A stretch of DNA of 64,000 bases, from the NCBI GenBank assembly GCA_965214635.1, contig OZ243964.1, positions 1,550,001-1,614,000 on the forward strand, given 5' to 3'. How positions within the stretch are numbered: position 1 is the stretch's first letter; each line of letters starts with the position of its first letter. The notes beneath the pieces are model-generated. The model had not been told where the DNA came from, did not search any database, and saw only the letters and a list, made by a program, of their open reading frames with translations. The position numbers were made by a program, and so were the translations under genes. Positions 53,275-62,906 of the stretch are shown here, piece by piece. This DNA is from Bin90 sp965214635. Lineage in GTDB: Bacteria; Chloroflexota; Dehalococcoidia; Lucifugimonadales; JADFKI01.

Positions 53275-54489
53275 CTATTCCAAGCCGAATGTGTCCGCTG
53301 CCATATCCACGATGTAGCGGCTTATGGTGAGCGACGATGTTGCGCCCGGGGACGGGGCGCTGAGCACATGGATGGCGTTTTGGCTCTGTGATATGGCGAA
53401 GTCTTGGAGCAGGTTGCCGTTGCGGTCCACCGCTTGGGCGCGCACACCGGCGCCCGGTTCGCTCAGGTCGTCCATCTCTATTGACGGCACCAGCGTTTGC
53501 AGCGAGCGCAGGAACAGCGACTTTTGCAGCGAGCGGCGCTGCTCGTCGATGCCCGACTTCCAGTGCGTCATGGACATCTTCCAGAAGCCGGGGTATGTCA
53601 GAGTGCCGAGCGCATCGCCCAGCCGAAAGCTCGTCTTCTTGTAGCCCTCGCGCGCAAATGCGAGAACGGCGTTCGGTCCCGCCTCCACGCCGCCGGTGAT
53701 GCGCTTGGTGAAATGTACGCCGAGGAAGGGCAGCTTCGGGTCCGGCACGGGGTATATCAGGCTGCGGACGAGATACTGCCGCTCCGGCCGAATGGAGAAG
53801 TATTCGCCGCGGAACGGGATGATGCGCAGCCCCGGGTCGTCTCCCATCATCCGCGCCACCTGATCGGCTTGCAGTCCAGCGCAGTTGATGATGTGGCGCG
53901 CAGAGATTTCGCCCCGTGAGGTTTCCAGATACATAAGCCCATCGCGGTTGGTGATGGAGCGAACTGCGGTGTTGGTGTACAGGTCGCCGCCGTTTTCGCC
54001 AAACTCAATGGCGTACGCTTGCGACACGCGCTTGAAGTCGATGATGCCTGTGTTGGGCGAGAAGATGGCTTTGACACCCGCTGCGTGCGGCTCGAGTTCG
54101 GCGAGCCGCTCCTTGTCGATGATTTCTAGCCCCTCTGCGCCGTTGGCGGTGCCGCGCTGGAACAGGTCGTGCAGGCGCGGCACTTCATCTTCGTTGGTGG
54201 CAACGATGACCTTACCGCACATCTCATACTCTATGCCGCGCTCATCGCAGAACTGCCGCAGCAGCTTTCCGCCGGTGGAGCAGAAGTTCGCCTTCTGCGA
54301 GCCGGGGGCGTAGTATATGCCGGCGTGGATGACGCCGCTGTTATGCCCGGTCTGATGCTTTGCGACCTCGTCGTCCTTCTCCAGCGTAGTAATTCTCAGG
54401 CGCGGGTACTCTTGCGCCAGCCGCATGGCAGTTGCAAGCCCGATAATGCCCGCTCCGATAACGGCGATGTCGTATCTGTGCGTTCTCAT
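53275..54489 (-). CDS. lhgO: L-2-hydroxyglutarate oxidase family FAD enzyme
   Basis: The 404-residue FAD-dependent oxidoreductase has the dinucleotide motif IGAGIIGLATA at 11-21 and HNSGVIHAGIYY near 50-61, diagnostic for LhgO. GVHFTKRI and the C-terminal HVLSAPSPGATSS also match. The enzyme oxidises L-2-hydroxyglutarate to 2-oxoglutarate and passes electrons to the quinone pool. The start at 54489 is preferred; the longer frame adds a foreign N-terminus. Convergent with the NYN gene. Confidence 0.88.
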   Translation of the reverse strand: MRTHRYDIAVIGAGIIGLATAMRLAQEYPRLRITTLEKDDEVAKHQTGHNSGVIHAGIYYAPGSQKANFCSTGGKLLRQFCDERGIEYEMCGKVIVATNEDEVPRLHDLFQRGTANGAEGLEIIDKERLAELEPHAAGVKAIFSPNTGIIDFKRVSQAYAIEFGENGGDLYTNTAVRSITNRDGLMYLETSRGEISARHIINCAGLQADQVARMMGDDPGLRIIPFRGEYFSIRPERQYLVRSLIYPVPDPKLPFLGVHFTKRITGGVEAGPNAVLAFAREGYKKTSFRLGDALGTLTYPGFWKMSMTHWKSGIDEQRRSLQKSLFLRSLQTLVPSIEMDDLSEPGAGVRAQAVDRNGNLLQDFAISQSQNAIHVLSAPSPGATSSLTISRYIVDMAADTFGLE

Positions 54490-54670
54490 AGCCACTCCAC
54501 TTGGAGGCTCACAGCCCCCGCTAACACCAATCAACACCTACGATTGTATCACAGCGCCCGACATCTGCTGCTGCCTTGCCACGGCAAGGGTTACCTTTCG
54601 GATGGGCATATGATATAAAGTGTCTCAATGAAAAATCTGTAGGAACGATTTCGGGGCAACTGACGGTGTA

Positions 54671-56026
54671 ATGCGCATGTACACATCCAAGCAGCCGCTA
54701 GCGGGTATCCGCGCACTAGAACTGGCTGAGATATGGGCAGGTCCCTTCTGCGGCGCACTGATGGGCGATATGGGCGCGGAGGTCATCAAGGTGGAGGCGC
54801 TCCAGCGCATCGCCCGCGGCCCAATACGCCCGCCGTCCAATACACCCGGCTACCCGGACTATGCCCCGGGAGAGCGCCCTTGGAATCGACAGGGCAACTT
54901 CAACGCCGTCAACCGTAACAAGCTCGGGCTGACGCTCGACCTCACCAGCCGCGACGGTGTGGACGCCTTCATGGATCTGGTGGCTGTCAGCGATGTGGTC
55001 TTCACGAACTATGCGTTCGGCGTTATGGACAGGCTCGGTTTAAGCGAGGGGGCACTGCGATCGGTCAAGCCCGACCTCATCGTCTTGTTCACCCCCGGCT
55101 ACGGCAACACCGGTCCATTCAAGCGCCATCGCAGCATGGGGATGGCGATAGACGCAATGACCGGGCATTCAGCGCTGCGCGGCTACCCCGACCTAGACTT
55201 GTCCCACAACTCTCTGGTGCACCATCCTGATGCCGTCGGCGCCTTAACGGCGATGTTTGCCATCTGCGCCGCACTGCATTACCGCGCCCGCACAGGCAAG
55301 GGACAGTTCATCGACATGTCGCAAGCAGAGGCGTTCATGCCCCACTTGGGCGAGGTGTTCTTGGAGTATCAGATGACCGGCAGCCCCCGCGAGCGGCGCG
55401 GCAACTCGCACCCGCACATGTCCCCACATGGCTGCTATCGCTGCAAGGGCGACGATGCTTGGGTCGCAATCGTCGTGCGCAACCAAGCCGAGTGGCTGCG
55501 CTTCTGCGCCGCCGCTGGGATGCCGGAACTTGCCGACGACGAGCGCTTCGCCACACAGCAGGCGCGCATCGCCAACCGCAGCGCCCTGGATGCCGTCATC
55601 ACCGGTTGGACAAGCCGGCGCGACCGCTTCGCCATAACCGAGCTGCTTCAAGCCTATGGCATACCCGCGGGCCCTGTGCAGGACTGCGGCGCAGACACCT
55701 ACGATGACCCGCATCTGCAAGAGCGCGACTACTTCCAATTCGTAACGCATCCCGATGCCGGCGCCTACCCGATGAGCGGTCCCGTATGGAGTTTCTTGTC
55801 CAAGTCCAACGCAGCCGGCTCGCCCAACGGACGCCATCCCGACCGCCACGAACCCGCCCCGATGCTCGGCGAACACAACGACTACCTGCTTGGCGAGCTG
55901 CTGGGCTGCGCCCCGTCCGAGCTGCGCCAATTAGAAGCCGCAAACATCATCGGCACGACGCCGCTCGAAGGCGCCGATATGGGCGGCGTCCGCCGCATGC
56001 AGCGCGAGCGCATCACCGAAGCGTAA
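54671..56026 (+). CDS. CaiB/BaiF family CoA transferase
   Basis: The 451-residue protein is a class III CoA transferase. PLAGIRALELAEIWAGPFCG is at 9-28 and MGDMGAEVIKVE at 32-43, and a middle block reads RNKLGLTLDLTSRDG. Y..GIPAGPVQD near 330 is typical of formyl-CoA transferase relatives. The family moves CoA between carboxylic acids through an Asp-bound anhydride. The substrate is unknown. It is divergent from lhgO and has only a weak ribosome binding site. Confidence 0.9.
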   Translation: MRMYTSKQPLAGIRALELAEIWAGPFCGALMGDMGAEVIKVEALQRIARGPIRPPSNTPGYPDYAPGERPWNRQGNFNAVNRNKLGLTLDLTSRDGVDAFMDLVAVSDVVFTNYAFGVMDRLGLSEGALRSVKPDLIVLFTPGYGNTGPFKRHRSMGMAIDAMTGHSALRGYPDLDLSHNSLVHHPDAVGALTAMFAICAALHYRARTGKGQFIDMSQAEAFMPHLGEVFLEYQMTGSPRERRGNSHPHMSPHGCYRCKGDDAWVAIVVRNQAEWLRFCAAAGMPELADDERFATQQARIANRSALDAVITGWTSRRDRFAITELLQAYGIPAGPVQDCGADTYDDPHLQERDYFQFVTHPDAGAYPMSGPVWSFLSKSNAAGSPNGRHPDRHEPAPMLGEHNDYLLGELLGCAPSELRQLEAANIIGTTPLEGADMGGVRRMQRERITEA

Positions 56027-56149
56027 CGCCTGTGATGCGCCCAACAGCGCCGGATGCGTCGACCCTCGGGTTGCCCGGCACCGGCCGCTCTTGCCCAACT
56101 GCGGCGTTTAATCGTAATGGTTATTGTTCCGGGAATTTCGAAAGCGCCT

Positions 56150-56182
56150 ACATCCTGTTCCTACTACGCCGTGTTGCAGGCG
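56150..56182 (+). repeat. Imperfect direct repeat, copy 1
   Basis: Matches 57120-57152 at 29 of 33 positions, same orientation; shared core CATCCTGTT and TTGCAGGCG. The two copies lie on either side of the AT-rich lipoprotein gene. Confidence 0.5.
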
Positions 56183-56242
56183 TGCAAACCCGGCCTAATA
56201 ATGTCGATGCATGCGCAAGCAAAATCTAGTTGGATATGCTGC

Positions 56243-57121
56243 CTAAAAATCTTCGTACTCGGTTATGTTGAAGATGAGAAACTCGCCGTTGACACTGATA
56301 TTGCTGAGGTCCGCATCAATGCCTGATTCATACACTGCATCTTCAATGTCATCGAACGCATCTTCAGCTCGGCTTTCTCTGTCGAATAGCATCGCAACCT
56401 GTGCATCAGTGAAGTCGTCATTAGCGCTCGAGATACCCACAGCCACGGCATCACAGCCTCTTGGCGAATAACTAAAATCAAGCTCGCTGATATTGCACTC
56501 TACTGATGCTCTCATAACCGGAGCACTGTCCAACTTGTCCATTGCTTCCCGCAACATCTGCGCATCATGCGCTAGAAAGCCTTCACCTAAATCAAGCGCC
56601 TTCACCACTTGCCGAATCGCGTCCTTATGCCCTATGACGAAGATACCGGTGCTTTCATACAGCACCACCGCATCATCATCTTTTCTCCATATATCCACAT
56701 TCCTATAAGTGTCTTCTTCGTAATTCTGCTCGTCTAGCTCATCTTCAATGTCTAGAAAATCAAAATCGCCCTTCACTACCGTGTATAAGTAGTATCCATT
56801 GCTACCGGAAAGAACAACAAACTGGAAGCTGTCTACATTCGCCAAATCAGTGCCCAAACTTCGCCTATCACCTGCCCAATCATCGGTTAGATCGTCAATG
56901 TCGTAGGGACTGGAATTAAAAGACCTCTCATCGTTACGCAATGATTGAGTGTCGTAGATGATTGTTTCTCTCGCATTGTTAAGCACAAGCGCACTTGGGT
57001 TACTAGGGGCGCCATTACAACCTAACGCCAGTAGCATGAACGCCCCCATCAGTCCCAGTGCGAACATGGGCAGACGAAATGTTTTGAACATGTCGAAACG
57101 AGTGGTGTTTAGCATTGGCAC
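56243..57121 (-). CDS. Unknown lipoprotein, AT-rich
   Basis: The 292-residue protein has a signal segment (about 18-33) with lipobox LALGC (Cys35), so it is a membrane-anchored lipoprotein. The rest is acidic and Asp-rich (for example RNDERSFNSSPYDIDDLTDDW) with no domain I recognise. Repeated features are DD and YED clusters. Its codon use and base composition are visibly more AT-rich than those of its neighbours, which suggests recent acquisition. ATG 57121 or the Met at residue 11 could be the start. Imperfect 33-bp direct repeats lie on both sides. Confidence 0.7.
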   Translation of the reverse strand: MPMLNTTRFDMFKTFRLPMFALGLMGAFMLLALGCNGAPSNPSALVLNNARETIIYDTQSLRNDERSFNSSPYDIDDLTDDWAGDRRSLGTDLANVDSFQFVVLSGSNGYYLYTVVKGDFDFLDIEDELDEQNYEEDTYRNVDIWRKDDDAVVLYESTGIFVIGHKDAIRQVVKALDLGEGFLAHDAQMLREAMDKLDSAPVMRASVECNISELDFSYSPRGCDAVAVGISSANDDFTDAQVAMLFDRESRAEDAFDDIEDAVYESGIDADLSNISVNGEFLIFNITEYEDF

Positions 57122-57152
57122 ATCCTGTTTCTACTTCGCCGAATTGCAGGCG
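57120..57152 (+). repeat. Imperfect direct repeat, copy 2
   Basis: Partner of 56150-56182; it overlaps the first codon and upstream region of the AT-rich lipoprotein gene. Confidence 0.5.
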
Positions 57153-57341
57153 AGCAAGCGAACAATAACAAGAAATATTTCGCATTGTCAAAATCTATCA
57201 TGCGGGAATTCGCAGTGTCCCCATGTCATGGCAGAACACATCCGCAAGGGGGCAGTTGTTCCAACCCCTATGGGCTGATACACTGCATAATGATTGGCAG
57301 GTAACTCGTCAACTGACTACCGAATCACTGGCAAACCATTG

Positions 57342-57974
57342 ATGAAATTGCTGCACATGCTACTGCCGCCGCTTGCCAAAGCGAGGCTGCGGGGCGATAT
57401 AGACGACCTGCACCGCATTGCGCTGGCGTTTGCGCTGGACGATGCGGATGGAGCGGCACGCCTCAGCGGCAAGCGCGCCGCTCTGTGGAACGCCGTGTGC
57501 AACGACGCTGCAAACCTCGCGTCGCAGATGTTCGTGCACTCCGACGACAAGTCGCTGGACTGGGACTTGGGACGCCATCGCCGCCGACTGAACGCGCAGA
57601 GTCTCGCTGCCATATACTGGTGGCTGCTGCTGTACCAGCTCGTGCTGTTTCGCAACCGCGGCATAGACGGCTACGACAAAGCGGCGGACTTCGATGCGCT
57701 CTGCCACACCGCCGAAGCGCTGATGGCGCACCTGACTGCGCTGCCGCACATCGCAGCCGTGCATCCCGGCCCATGGGAGGAACGCTGGCGCGCCCAAGTG
57801 GCGTTGGAAGCCGCCATCGGCATCTACAACTGCACGATGGACATCCTAGGCATTAGCATCAACACTGAGGCGCGTATCCTGCGCGTGTCGCTGTTCACCA
57901 CCGCGACTGAGCGTAGCTTCGACGCCAACACCAGACCCGCCGTCATCCGAGCCGCTCGCAGCGCAGGGGATTAG
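57342..57974 (+). CDS. Unknown helical protein
   Basis: I do not recognise this 210-residue protein. It is helix-rich and has no signal peptide; a hydrophobic stretch AAIYWWLLLYQLVLF near 86-100 could be a buried helix. Composition and codon use match the surrounding genes. The ATG at 57342 is used; a TTG at 57294 is in frame. It precedes a luciferase-like gene by 107 nt on the same strand. Confidence 0.6.
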   Translation: MKLLHMLLPPLAKARLRGDIDDLHRIALAFALDDADGAARLSGKRAALWNAVCNDAANLASQMFVHSDDKSLDWDLGRHRRRLNAQSLAAIYWWLLLYQLVLFRNRGIDGYDKAADFDALCHTAEALMAHLTALPHIAAVHPGPWEERWRAQVALEAAIGIYNCTMDILGISINTEARILRVSLFTTATERSFDANTRPAVIRAARSAGD

Positions 57975-58081
57975 GCTGCGTTGCGAGCATCGTTCTCGTC
58001 CGCAGGGCACCCGCTTGTTGCGCACCTTCAGTTGTCGTAGAATACGCCGCAAACAACCCCTAGCATATAAGGATAAGCCCG

Positions 58082-59233
58082 ATGAAACTCGCCTTGCAGT
58101 ACGAAATGCAGCGCCCCACCCTAGACGACCACCTCGTCCTGACAGAGACGATGGAGCAGTGCATCCGCGCAGACGAGGTGGGATTTGACTACCTCTGGTT
58201 CGTGGAGCATCACTTCCTGACTGGCTTTTCTGCGTCGCCGTGTCCGGACTTGGTGTATGCGGCGCTGAGCCAGCGCACCAAGCAGATACGGCTCGGGCTG
58301 GGTGTGGTCATTTTGCCGTACCATCATCCCAACCGCGTTGCGGAGCGTGTGGCGATGCTCGACCACCTGTCCGATGGGCGCGTGGACTTTGGCACCGGGC
58401 GCTCCGCTCCGTATGAACTCACTGGTATGGGCATCGACCCGCGCGACAGCCGCGAGATGTGGGAAGAATCGCTCACGATGGTGCCGCAGATTTGGCAGTC
58501 GGACTGGTTCTCTTATGAGGGCAGGTTCTGGCAGGTTCCGGAGCGGCAGGTGCTGCCCAAGCCCTACCAAGAGCCGCATCCGCCGATTTGGGTCGCTGCG
58601 CTGCAGCCAGCCACCTACGAAATCGCCGCACAGAAGGGCATCGGCGTGCTGTCGTTCGGCTCGAGCGCGCCCTCATCGCTGGAGCCGTATGTGCGGGAGT
58701 ACAAGCGCAATGTGAACCATGCCAGCCCGGTCGGCGCAGTGGCAAACGACCAGTGGGCAAGCTCCACGCTAGGCATATGCCTAGAGGATGACCGCGAGGC
58801 GAAGGAGATGGGCGCTCAATCGCTCAAGAACTTCTTCGGGCCGGACAGGCCGTATGTGCAGGGGCAGCAGGATGTGTACGCCCAATTGCTCGACAAGTGG
58901 GGCGGCGTTCCCGACCACCTGAAGGCGAACTTCTCGCGCTATGTGGATGTGGGCGAAGATGAGGAGATGAAAGAAGACATCCTCGACTATTCCGGCGGTT
59001 CAGCAATCGCGCATCGCATTTGGAACGACCTAGACGCCGACACGCTTTGCGACCGTGCCGTGGTCATCGCCGGCAACCCGGATAGCTGTATCGAGGCGCT
59101 GAAGAAGCACGAAGCCATCGGCATCGACCAGATGATGATAATGATGCAGACCGAAACCATTCCACACGAAAAGGTGATGGAGTCCATCGAACTCTTCGGC
59201 AAGTATGTCATCCCGGAGTTCAAGAAGTCCTAG
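58082..59233 (+). CDS. Luciferase-like flavin-dependent oxidoreductase
   Basis: The 383-residue protein has the bacterial-luciferase fold: LWFVEHHFLTGFSASPCPDL near 39-58, LGLGVVILPYHHPNRVAER and the G(R)VDFGTGRSAP block near 104-113. WQVPERQVLPKPYQEPHPPIW follows. It is longer than the second copy at 59351-60199 and only moderately related to it. The cofactor (FMN or F420) and substrate are unknown. AAGGA stands near the start. Confidence 0.9.
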   Translation: MKLALQYEMQRPTLDDHLVLTETMEQCIRADEVGFDYLWFVEHHFLTGFSASPCPDLVYAALSQRTKQIRLGLGVVILPYHHPNRVAERVAMLDHLSDGRVDFGTGRSAPYELTGMGIDPRDSREMWEESLTMVPQIWQSDWFSYEGRFWQVPERQVLPKPYQEPHPPIWVAALQPATYEIAAQKGIGVLSFGSSAPSSLEPYVREYKRNVNHASPVGAVANDQWASSTLGICLEDDREAKEMGAQSLKNFFGPDRPYVQGQQDVYAQLLDKWGGVPDHLKANFSRYVDVGEDEEMKEDILDYSGGSAIAHRIWNDLDADTLCDRAVVIAGNPDSCIEALKKHEAIGIDQMMIMMQTETIPHEKVMESIELFGKYVIPEFKKS

Positions 59234-59273
59234 CGGTTGGCGCAAACACAACGCCTTTTGCTATTTTGCAGGC

Positions 59274-59318
59274 ATTTGCCCCCTGCTCTCAGTATGAATA
59301 CTGACGCAGGGGGCAAAT
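59274..59318. terminator. Strong bidirectional hairpin between convergent genes
   Basis: A perfect 13-bp arm (59274-59286 with 59306-59318) encloses a second perfect stem TCAGTA/TACTGA with a TGAA loop (59289-59304). It lies between two convergent luciferase-like genes and can fold on either strand. Confidence 0.75.
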
Positions 59319-59350
59319 CTTAATCCCCAGTTTTGATGCCAGTTCTCATG

Positions 59351-60199
59351 TTACAGCACTGCCGCTGCCACGCGCTCGAGTTCTGCCGCCATTTCGTCTT
59401 CGGATTCGCAAAGCTCTAGGCGGACAATGACGCGGTCTGCGCCGGCGTCTAGGTATGAGTTCACGAGGTCGCGCTCCGGCGGCTGCCCGTGTATGTTGAT
59501 GGTGAGTGCGCTTGGGTCGCGGTCGTATTCGGCGGCGAGGGCGTCTAGTTGTGCGCGGCTGTCGCTAACCTGCTGTGGTGTAACGCGGTTGGGCAGCCAG
59601 CCGTCGCCCCAGCGCGCCACGCGCCGCAGCACATTGCGCGCCATGCCACCCAGAAGCACGGGCGGATGCGGCTTTTGCGCCGGTTTGGGATAGCACTTCA
59701 CCGGCGGGAAGTCGTAGTATTTGCCGTGGAACTCCGCCTCGTCCTCAGTCCAGAGCGCCTTGAGCGCAAGCGTGGCTTCGCGCGCCTGTGTCCAGCGATG
59801 GTCGAAGTCGCCGCCCATCATCTCGGTCTCTTCGCGATGCCAGCCCGTGCCGATGCCGAACAGGAAGCGCCCGCCGCTGTACATATCTAGTGCGGCGATG
59901 ACCTTCGCCAGCACCAGCGGGTTGCGTTCGGTGATGAGCGTGATGCCCGTGCCGAGCTTCATCGTGGTGGTAACAGCGGACGCCCGCGCCAGCGCAATGT
60001 ACGGCTCTGTGAAGTGTGAGTATGTCCATGGGATGACGCCATCGTCCGAGCCGGGGAAGGGGCTATTGGAATGTACGGGCATAATCGGATGCTCCGCAAA
60101 CCATATGGACTCGAAGCCCAGCTCCTCAGCGCGTCGTGCCGTGAACGCAGGGTCCACCGTGTACGCCGGCAGCGCCATCGCAATGCCAATATTAGCCAT
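59351..60199 (-). CDS. Luciferase-like oxidoreductase (F420-type subgroup likely)
   Basis: The 282-residue protein has the luciferase-like fold with SIWFAEHPIMPV near 32-43, KLGTGITLITERNPL near 82-96, GGRFLFGIGTGWHREE near 112-127 and KPHPPVLLGGM near 180. The pattern resembles F420-dependent members, but that is not certain. The start at 60199 avoids a long unmatched N-terminus. Convergent with the luciferase-like gene at 58082. Confidence 0.88.
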   Translation of the reverse strand: MANIGIAMALPAYTVDPAFTARRAEELGFESIWFAEHPIMPVHSNSPFPGSDDGVIPWTYSHFTEPYIALARASAVTTTMKLGTGITLITERNPLVLAKVIAALDMYSGGRFLFGIGTGWHREETEMMGGDFDHRWTQAREATLALKALWTEDEAEFHGKYYDFPPVKCYPKPAQKPHPPVLLGGMARNVLRRVARWGDGWLPNRVTPQQVSDSRAQLDALAAEYDRDPSALTINIHGQPPERDLVNSYLDAGADRVIVRLELCESEDEMAAELERVAAAVL

Positions 60200-60406
60200 A
60201 GTTCCAAACCTCCGCAAGGTGTTTAGTCGGTCAGATTTTCGGTTCAACATTCAGACAGCAGCTTAGTGTGGTGCTGCGCCCTACTATACACCATTGCGGC
60301 AATCCTGCCACTGCTGCGAAGTTGCCATAGTCGCCCTCGCCAAGCCAACCACCGCCAAGCCAACTTGCTGACAGACACTCCACTAATGGGCTGATGAGCC
60401 TGTCCG

Positions 60407-61792
60407 CTAGGTCATCCGAGCGATGCCCATCTCTGCCTCCAACTCCCACAGCGACAGGTCTATGGCGTGGACGATCTCATCCACCTCGCCGCGCGTGATG
60501 CACAGCGGCGGGCCTATGTGGACGATGCCGCTGTTGATGCGGAGTATCAGCCCGTGCTTCTTGAACTTCTCGTTCAGGCGATCGGGCACTTTGGCATCGG
60601 GGGCGAAGCCGGACTTGGTCTTACGGTCGCTCACAAGCTCCACAGCGAGCAGCAAGCCGGCGCCTCGCACATCGCCCACGAGCGGGTGGTCTATCGCAAG
60701 CCCCTCTAACTGCTGCTTGAAGTACGCCCCCACATCGGCGGCGTTCTGCACTAGGTTTTCGTCCTCGATAATCTGGATGTTCCTGAGGGATGCTGCGGCG
60801 GATACCGGATGCCCAGCGGCGGTGAACACATGGCGCAGGTAGTTGTCTTCGCCAGCGAAGGCGTCCGCAACCTCTTGCTTGACTATCGCCGCCGCCATCG
60901 GCAGGTAGCTGCTGACGATGCCCTTTGCCACTGTCATGATGTCGGGCGTTACGCCCCAATGCTCCATAGCGAACATCTTGCCCGTGCGCCCGAAGCCGCA
61001 TATCACCTCGTCCGCTATGAGCAGCACGCCGTGCCTGTCGCATATCTGCCGCAGCATTGTCCAGTACTCGTCTGCGGGGACGATTGCACCCTGAGGTATT
61101 GCGATGGGTTCGGCGATGACGGCGGCAACGGTGTGTGCGCCGTGGAATTCGATGAGCCGCTCTATTGCCTGTGCAGCGCGGACAGCCGTCTCGGATGGCG
61201 TTTCGCCCTCGACTTCGGAGTGGTAGTTGTTCGGCTGCGGTGCGTGCAACACGCCGGGATAGACAGGCTCATAGTCGTGGCGCGGCTGGTACGGGCTGCC
61301 GCCGAGCCACAGCACGCCGGCGGTCATCCCGTGATACGACCCGATGCGGCTGATGACCTTGTAGCGGCCGGGTTCGCCGCGCCGCTTGTGGTATGCGCGG
61401 GCGATTTTCAGCGCCGTTTCGTTCGCTTCCGAGCCGCCGCTGACCGGGAACACGCGCGACAGCGTGCCGGGCGTAATCTGCGCCAGCTTAGCGGCGAGCG
61501 CAGCGGTGGGGGCGGTCGTCGCGCCCTGCGGGAAGTAGGACAGCTGCAGCATCTGCTCATACGCAGCATCGCCGATCTCTGTGCGCCCGTAGCCCACATT
61601 GACGGAGTTATAGCCGCCGTTCACATCGATCCACGACCTGCCGTCCGTGTCCGTTACGCGAACGCCCTGCCCGCTCTCGATAATCTGCGGCTCGCCCTCC
61701 TCCGCCATCTGCGTCCAGTCGCGGTTGTGCATCCACAGGTAGCGCAGCGATGCTTGGCGCAGCGCCTCGCCGTCGATAGCAGTGGTAGTCAT
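60407..61792 (-). CDS. Class III pyridoxal-phosphate aminotransferase
   Basis: The 461-residue protein is a paralog of the gene at 51150-52520. SGGSEANETALKIAR lies near 117, YHGMTAG near 155, LIADEVICGFGRTGKMF near 257, and the PLP lysine is near 290 in VAKGIVSSY. It would transfer an amino group from an omega-amino acid or amine to a 2-oxoacid. Its role and relation to the other copy are unknown. Confidence 0.92.
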   Translation of the reverse strand: MTTTAIDGEALRQASLRYLWMHNRDWTQMAEEGEPQIIESGQGVRVTDTDGRSWIDVNGGYNSVNVGYGRTEIGDAAYEQMLQLSYFPQGATTAPTAALAAKLAQITPGTLSRVFPVSGGSEANETALKIARAYHKRRGEPGRYKVISRIGSYHGMTAGVLWLGGSPYQPRHDYEPVYPGVLHAPQPNNYHSEVEGETPSETAVRAAQAIERLIEFHGAHTVAAVIAEPIAIPQGAIVPADEYWTMLRQICDRHGVLLIADEVICGFGRTGKMFAMEHWGVTPDIMTVAKGIVSSYLPMAAAIVKQEVADAFAGEDNYLRHVFTAAGHPVSAAASLRNIQIIEDENLVQNAADVGAYFKQQLEGLAIDHPLVGDVRGAGLLLAVELVSDRKTKSGFAPDAKVPDRLNEKFKKHGLILRINSGIVHIGPPLCITRGEVDEIVHAIDLSLWELEAEMGIARMT

Positions 61793-62097
61793 GATAAACG
61801 CTCCTAGATAAGACTATCAGGCATCTCAACCAGCCGTTTAGCAGCCTTGCATTGTGTTGCAAAGGCGTCGTGTGGCGGCGCACTATGCGCAATCCACCAT
61901 ACGCGCCCCAAGTGTAGGCATAGCCGGCGTTTTTGGCAAGGGCAAGAAAGGCGGGGCGTCGATGCAGATGAAGAGCAGCGCTCTCGGCGGCGATATGCTG
62001 CCGCAGGGCGCCCTTGGACGCTTAGAATGCCGTTGTCGCTGGAAGCAGAGAGCGTTGGTGCGGCAAGCGTGTGTTGTGCTACCTCACTAATACCTCA
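61793..62097. other. Gene-free stretch upstream of the second aminotransferase
   Basis: This 305-nt stretch holds the likely promoter of the aminotransferase gene and the 3' flank of the DUF1828 gene. I see no supported gene or structure in it. Confidence 0.4.
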
Positions 62098-62895
62098 CTA
62101 TTTTCCACCGCGCGCTTCGTCCATGCCCTTCAAGAGTAAATCTGATAGCCTGTCCCTCTCTGTCCACAGGATTGCATGTTCCAGAATTGGGGCGACTGTG
62201 TTGGTTGTCCATATAGGTCGCGCGCTGCGGTCGTCTAGCACCGCGAACGGGCGCCAACTGTTTTGCAATTGTGTAACATCCCCGAAACGGTACGCCCAGC
62301 GTTCAGCCCAAGCATGTGCTGTTGCTTCGGTAGATGCTGTGAGGGGTTGAATGAGCAAGTCCTTGCCCGAATTCACATGAAATTTGAACTTGTGCGTTTC
62401 GTGTTGCCCTTTGACACTATACTCGGTGTCATAAGTAACGCCGCTGTATATGATGAGAGACTCTACTTGCTTATCAAAGCGTATTTTTTGCGTGCTTGTA
62501 TACCGGCGCATCTGGATAAGATCGGTTACCGCAAGCGTGGCTTGTATAAGCCTATGAACCGCAGTACCTGCTGATTCGATGTCTGCTTCAACGCTGAGTG
62601 TGGCACTTTTCAAAGACACGCCGTGACTCATAGATATGTGCTTGGCTCTGTCCATCATCGTTCGGCTCAATGTCAATCCGTTGATGAACAGATAGCCGAA
62701 AGTGTCGCCCATATCACTGATGCGGACATTGCGGCTGGAAAGTGTCTCTACTTCCAGTTCAATCGCTTCACCGTCTGGTCTGATAAACGGCGTTACTATA
62801 AAGCAACCGGCGTCTGTGTGAGCGGTCTCAAAGTCGATGGATAAGCTGTTCAAGTATTTGGGAACAAGTTCACCGCATATGTCGACACTTGTCAC
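62098..62895 (-). CDS. DUF1828/DUF1829-like protein
   Basis: The 265-residue protein shows the DUF1828 pattern at its N-terminus: FIVTPFIRPDGEAIELEVE near 33-51 and NVRISDMGDTFGYLFINGL near 56-74. A DUF1829-like C-terminal half follows. It starts with GTG at 62895. The site GGAGG sits directly between it and the stop of the preceding gene, so the two are an operon. The families are seen in accessory regions; a defence or phage-related role is possible but not shown. Confidence 0.7.
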   Translation of the reverse strand: MTSVDICGELVPKYLNSLSIDFETAHTDAGCFIVTPFIRPDGEAIELEVETLSSRNVRISDMGDTFGYLFINGLTLSRTMMDRAKHISMSHGVSLKSATLSVEADIESAGTAVHRLIQATLAVTDLIQMRRYTSTQKIRFDKQVESLIIYSGVTYDTEYSVKGQHETHKFKFHVNSGKDLLIQPLTASTEATAHAWAERWAYRFGDVTQLQNSWRPFAVLDDRSARPIWTTNTVAPILEHAILWTERDRLSDLLLKGMDEARGGK

Positions 62896-62906
62896 GGTAA
62901 GCCTCC

